The notes below the pieces were generated by a model, which was given only the letters and a program-made list of their open reading frames with translations, was not told where the DNA came from and did not search any database. The translations under genes were made by a program, and so were the position numbers. Shown in pieces: positions 61,593-64,000 of a stretch of 64,000 nucleotides of DNA. Within the stretch, counting starts at the first letter, position 1; each line of letters opens with the position of its first letter. This DNA is from Dysgonomonas sp. PF1-14 (GTDB taxonomy: Bacteria > Bacteroidota > Bacteroidia > Bacteroidales > Dysgonomonadaceae), in contig NZ_JARXWN010000014.1 in the NCBI RefSeq assembly GCF_029892965.1, positions 52,370-116,369 of the forward strand, in the 5' to 3' direction.

Positions 61593-61898
61593 CTACTCTT
61601 TTATATCTTTATCACTAAATGTACTGGCAAGAGAACGCTTTAGCCCTTCGTTGGCAGCACGGGTTATTAATTCACGGTTTACCAATAAATGGTCGGCAAG
61701 GATATTGGAAAGAAGGATTGTCGGTGTAATATCCGGTACGATGTGTTGCAACGATGAAACCAATGTTTGTAGTTTCTCTTTCATTCTAACATCAATATAT
61801 ACCGGGGTGTAATCCTTTACTTTTCGTACCGAAAGAAAACGCCGGGCATATTCATCCTCGTCTTTCTTACGAGTCTGTTTTGCCCGGGAGCTTGGCAT
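61593..61898 (-). CDS. DUF3408-like small protein
   Basis: 101 aa. VRKVKDYTPVYIDVRMKEKLQTLVSSLQHIVPDITPTILLSNILADHLLVNRELI resembles the end of DUF3408 proteins. A basic N-terminus (PSSRAKQTRKKDEDEYARRFL) suggests DNA binding. Perhaps a mobilisation or partition accessory protein of the third element. The start directly follows a short ORF. Confidence 0.65.
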   Translation of the reverse strand: MPSSRAKQTRKKDEDEYARRFLSVRKVKDYTPVYIDVRMKEKLQTLVSSLQHIVPDITPTILLSNILADHLLVNRELITRAANEGLKRSLASTFSDKDIKE

Positions 61899-61976
61899 TC
61901 ATGTACTGTTCTCTATAACTTCGGATATTTCTTTCTCCTCAATTTCTGATTTAGCATTTTCAAGTTCGTCATTCAT
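61899..61976 (-). CDS. Possible 25-aa leader ORF
   Basis: MNDELENAKSEIEEKEISEV and five more residues; its TGA is immediately before the ATG of the 61898 gene. Acidic, helical. It could be a translation leader or an upstream extension of the operon; it may also be chance. Confidence 0.3.
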   Translation of the reverse strand: MNDELENAKSEIEEKEISEVIENST

Positions 61977-62494
61977 ATTCTTTCTATTTTATTTTTAGTA
62001 ATACTTCTGTTTTTATCCCATAGTAAAATCAACAAGGATGCACAAGCTATGATTTTTGCTTTGTACAGTCCGGGAATGTTATTTTGTGACAAAGCCAGTT
62101 TTATTGAGATTGTACATCCTTATTTTTTCAAATAGAATGCTCAGTCATCCCTGATGCGATTGGTTTTGTTCATACTGTTTTAATCCTTCGGAAGGATAAG
62201 CCGGAGATGCAACCCTGCATAACGGCTGTTTCCGAAATCGGGTGCAAGATATGAACTCTCCCATGCCTGCGCTGTTTAGATAACAGCTTTACCTAACAGG
62301 TTGGAGTGGCATGTGTTTGATAATCAAAGTGATTTTATAAAAGTGGTATGACTCGCATTGACAAAAACCAGTGAATAAAGATAGTTATACGAACAAATCA
62401 ACCTGCTGAATTTCAGTAGATAGACTAATTTTTGAAGGTGACAAAAATAATTTCAAGAAATATGAGAAATATTTCCAAGTGGGAATATTTTGGG
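61977..62494. other. Noncoding region
   Basis: About 520 bp between two minus-strand genes. I see small hairpins (CTACTGAA / TTCAGTAG near 62405, AGGATG/CATCCT around 62034-62121) but no gene and no clear promoter. Confidence 0.4.
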
Positions 62495-63493
62495 TTAATT
62501 ATCCCGGTTTCCTTCCATTGCATCAATCATGTCTTCTATCTCAACAAGTCCAACGATAGATTCCCGTTTATTCCGGTTACGGCAATTCAGGAATTGTTGC
62601 ATAGTAATATAATGGGGTTCGTTTCCATAACGTTGTTTATTCCCTTCGGTACGGAAAGAGAGGAAGTTCCGGTTGCCGTCAGCAACCGACATCCATGTAT
62701 CTTTGATATACTTGTTTTCGCTTAGTAGGTCTAAGAAGTAAACCAATGACTTTTGATTGGTAACTTCCAGTGGTTCGGTTAACTTTCCTTTCAACAGCTT
62801 CTTTAGTTCGGAGGTCTTTACTTTCCTGCGAAAGAGTTTTATATCTTCCACACATTCAGCGAGCAATGTATATTGCTTACTGTTCAGTTTCGGTTCATAA
62901 GAGCGTTTCTTAGGTTGCCGGTCGGATTGGGTTGTCTCTGTTTGTTCACCAGCTTCCGGTTCTTGGGTGATATCAGCAATATCTTCTTTGCCGGTTTCCG
63001 CATCGGTATTAATATCTGCTTCTTCCTCCGTATCTGCTTCTGTTTCATTCGAAGGCTGATTGGCTTCATAAAGCATACAGAGTTTTTCTAGTGATACAAG
63101 GTCTATGAGTTCCCTGAAGTAGGGTAAATCAATCTTCGCCAGTTCTTCCGTATAGTTCGCCGGAGTTATCTCTACTGCCAGAGTTGTAAATGTCCGGTAA
63201 CGCCCGTAAACTTCTTTGGTAATATCATCATAGAAATCACTGTACCAAAGATAGTCTTCCCGTCCGTCCCGGAAATAACGGGGAATACTTTCAAGCGGAG
63301 GATTATGACGGATTATATCCAAGACCTTTCCTTTATATAAAGTTATATCTTCCGGCGTGGCTTTCATCCGGTACAACAGACCAAGCGCAGTCTCATAGTT
63401 TACCGTTACAAAACGGTCAAGGCATTGCTGTACTTCCCGGAAGCCTTCTTCCGAGAAATCCATATATTCAATGTCATCGTCATAATCAAACAT
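62495..63493 (-). CDS. Hypothetical protein of the third element
   Basis: 332 aa. Helical N-terminal domain (EGFREVQQCLDRFVTVNYETALGLLYRMKATPEDITLYKGKVLDII), an acidic disordered linker (about residues 150-195, ETEADTEEEADINTDAETG), and a C-terminal domain (LNSKQYTLLAECVEDIKLFRRKVKTSELKKLLKGKL, EPLEVTNQKSLVYFLDLLSENKYI) that looks like a small helical DNA-binding unit. I know no named function. Confidence 0.75.
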   Translation of the reverse strand: MFDYDDDIEYMDFSEEGFREVQQCLDRFVTVNYETALGLLYRMKATPEDITLYKGKVLDIIRHNPPLESIPRYFRDGREDYLWYSDFYDDITKEVYGRYRTFTTLAVEITPANYTEELAKIDLPYFRELIDLVSLEKLCMLYEANQPSNETEADTEEEADINTDAETGKEDIADITQEPEAGEQTETTQSDRQPKKRSYEPKLNSKQYTLLAECVEDIKLFRRKVKTSELKKLLKGKLTEPLEVTNQKSLVYFLDLLSENKYIKDTWMSVADGNRNFLSFRTEGNKQRYGNEPHYITMQQFLNCRNRNKRESIVGLVEIEDMIDAMEGNRDN

Positions 63494-64000
63494 GGGCTAA
63501 AGATACATATTTCCAAAGTAATATGGGTAATATTGGTAACAGGAGTAGTAAAAGTAACATTCTCTGCCTACAATAGATGCAAATAAATGCATCCCAATGC
63601 ATAAATATCAGCAAGTATTTGAGTATCAGAAATAGAGCCTATATTTGTCCGAAGCATCCGCTTAAGGCTGTATTCTAAAATTAAAATAAATGAGAAGATT
63701 TATCCAATCAATGCTATCAAACGGCTCTCTTTACACATGAAGAGCCAATAGCAATACACTACCTGTATTGCAAAAGTCGGGCATTCTCTATTTAAGCCCG
63801 CCTGGTTCGAACGTTGACTATCGTTCAAAAAAGGCAGAAGCTCTCGCCTCTTTCTTTTTTTCTCGTCGTCAAAGGAGCAAGGTAATCTTTAGGGTAACCC
63901 AAAACTCGCTGCGCATCCTTTTGAATTACTCCCGAAAATACCTTGCCCTTGCAGGGGGCTCAGCACCATACAGCCTGCTCCCGATGGTCGCATGACTGAT
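63494..64000. other. Region without a supported gene, up to window end
   Basis: Includes a small hairpin GGCTCT / AGAGCC (63723-63746). A 75-codon frame at 63768-63995 has a basic, low-confidence product and no leader; I judge it unlikely to be a gene. The G/C-richer stretch from about 63780 looks like conserved element DNA of unknown role. Confidence 0.4.

Larger units (their letters stand above)
58750..64000 (+). mobile_element. Left part of a third integrative element (runs off the window)
   Basis: Intact integrase, RhuM-like gene, HTH genes, DUF3408-like gene and hypothetical genes in an order typical of small mobilizable Bacteroides elements. The left boundary is between the truncated integrase and about 58900; the right end is outside the window. 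The att site could not be located. Confidence 0.6.

Noticed and set aside
63768..63995. 75-codon ORF near the window end
   Set aside because: Basic, low-complexity product, no ribosome-binding leader or domain; more likely conserved noncoding element DNA.

Overview
The window comes from a member of the Bacteroidales (Bacteroidota). The evidence is promoter -7 elements of the form TAnnTTTG (one with a TTTG -33 element at exact spacing), a conjugation module of the Bacteroides CTnDOT/Tra type, RteC, and chromosomal genes whose protein sequences look Bacteroidales-like. I cannot fix the genus; Dysgonomonas or a relative would fit but is not proven.

Layout. (1) 1-5442 is chromosomal backbone: the start of arginine decarboxylase (speA), an effector-binding-domain protein, a flavin reductase-like protein and elongation factor 4 (lepA), all on the minus strand, then threonine ammonia-lyase (ilvA) on the plus strand. 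(2) tRNA-Ser(UGA), 5443-5527, is the integration site. (3) From about 5511 to 57441 lies an apparently complete integrative conjugative element of about 52 kb. It is bounded by GGTTC-N5-CCTCTCTCTCCGCTGA at both ends, with a different five-base spacer at each end. From left to right it carries an integrase; ORF6N and RhuM-like genes; small conserved genes; a minus-strand transfer operon running from the ParA-like traA at its right end to a lysozyme-like peptidase at its left end; the plus-strand mobA-mobB; a foreign, A+T-rich HEPN/zinc-ribbon gene pair; the coupling protein gene mobC, split by a group II intron; a DUF4099/DUF3945 protein; topoisomerase III; a very large methylase/helicase, split by a second group II intron; a PD-(D/E)XK nuclease; HTH and primase/helicase genes; and rteC. 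At the right end is a fluoride-resistance operon: fluoride riboswitch, enolase, CLC-F antiporter and a DUF190-like protein. A RibD/DHFR-like gene follows. (4) From 57442 a second element of the same kind was once integrated in tandem. Only its left end and an integrase lacking its catalytic C-terminus remain. (5) From about 58750 to the window end is the left part of a third element, with an intact integrase, a RhuM-like gene, HTH genes (one killed by a TGG-to-TGA change) and hypothetical genes.

How it fits together. Integrase and att sites move the element; MobA/MobB process the DNA at oriT, MobC couples it to the Tra channel (TraG ATPase, TraE-TraO), and TopB, the primase/helicase and the methylase/helicase probably process or protect transferring DNA. 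Four loci (inside traD, upstream of mobA, of mobC and of the DUF4099-topB operon) carry the same array of four TGGC/GCCA half-sites spaced 10-11-10 bp, each 36-38 bp upstream of a -7-like element. This looks like an undescribed activator regulon that switches on transfer, mobilisation and processing genes together. Both group II introns interrupt NTPase genes at or next to conserved catalytic motifs, so transfer should depend on splicing.

The most interesting points are the mobile fluoride-resistance operon with a divergent enolase, the phased activator-site regulon, the HEPN/zinc-ribbon pair as a candidate undescribed defence or toxin module, and the att sites with a 5-bp heterologous spacer.
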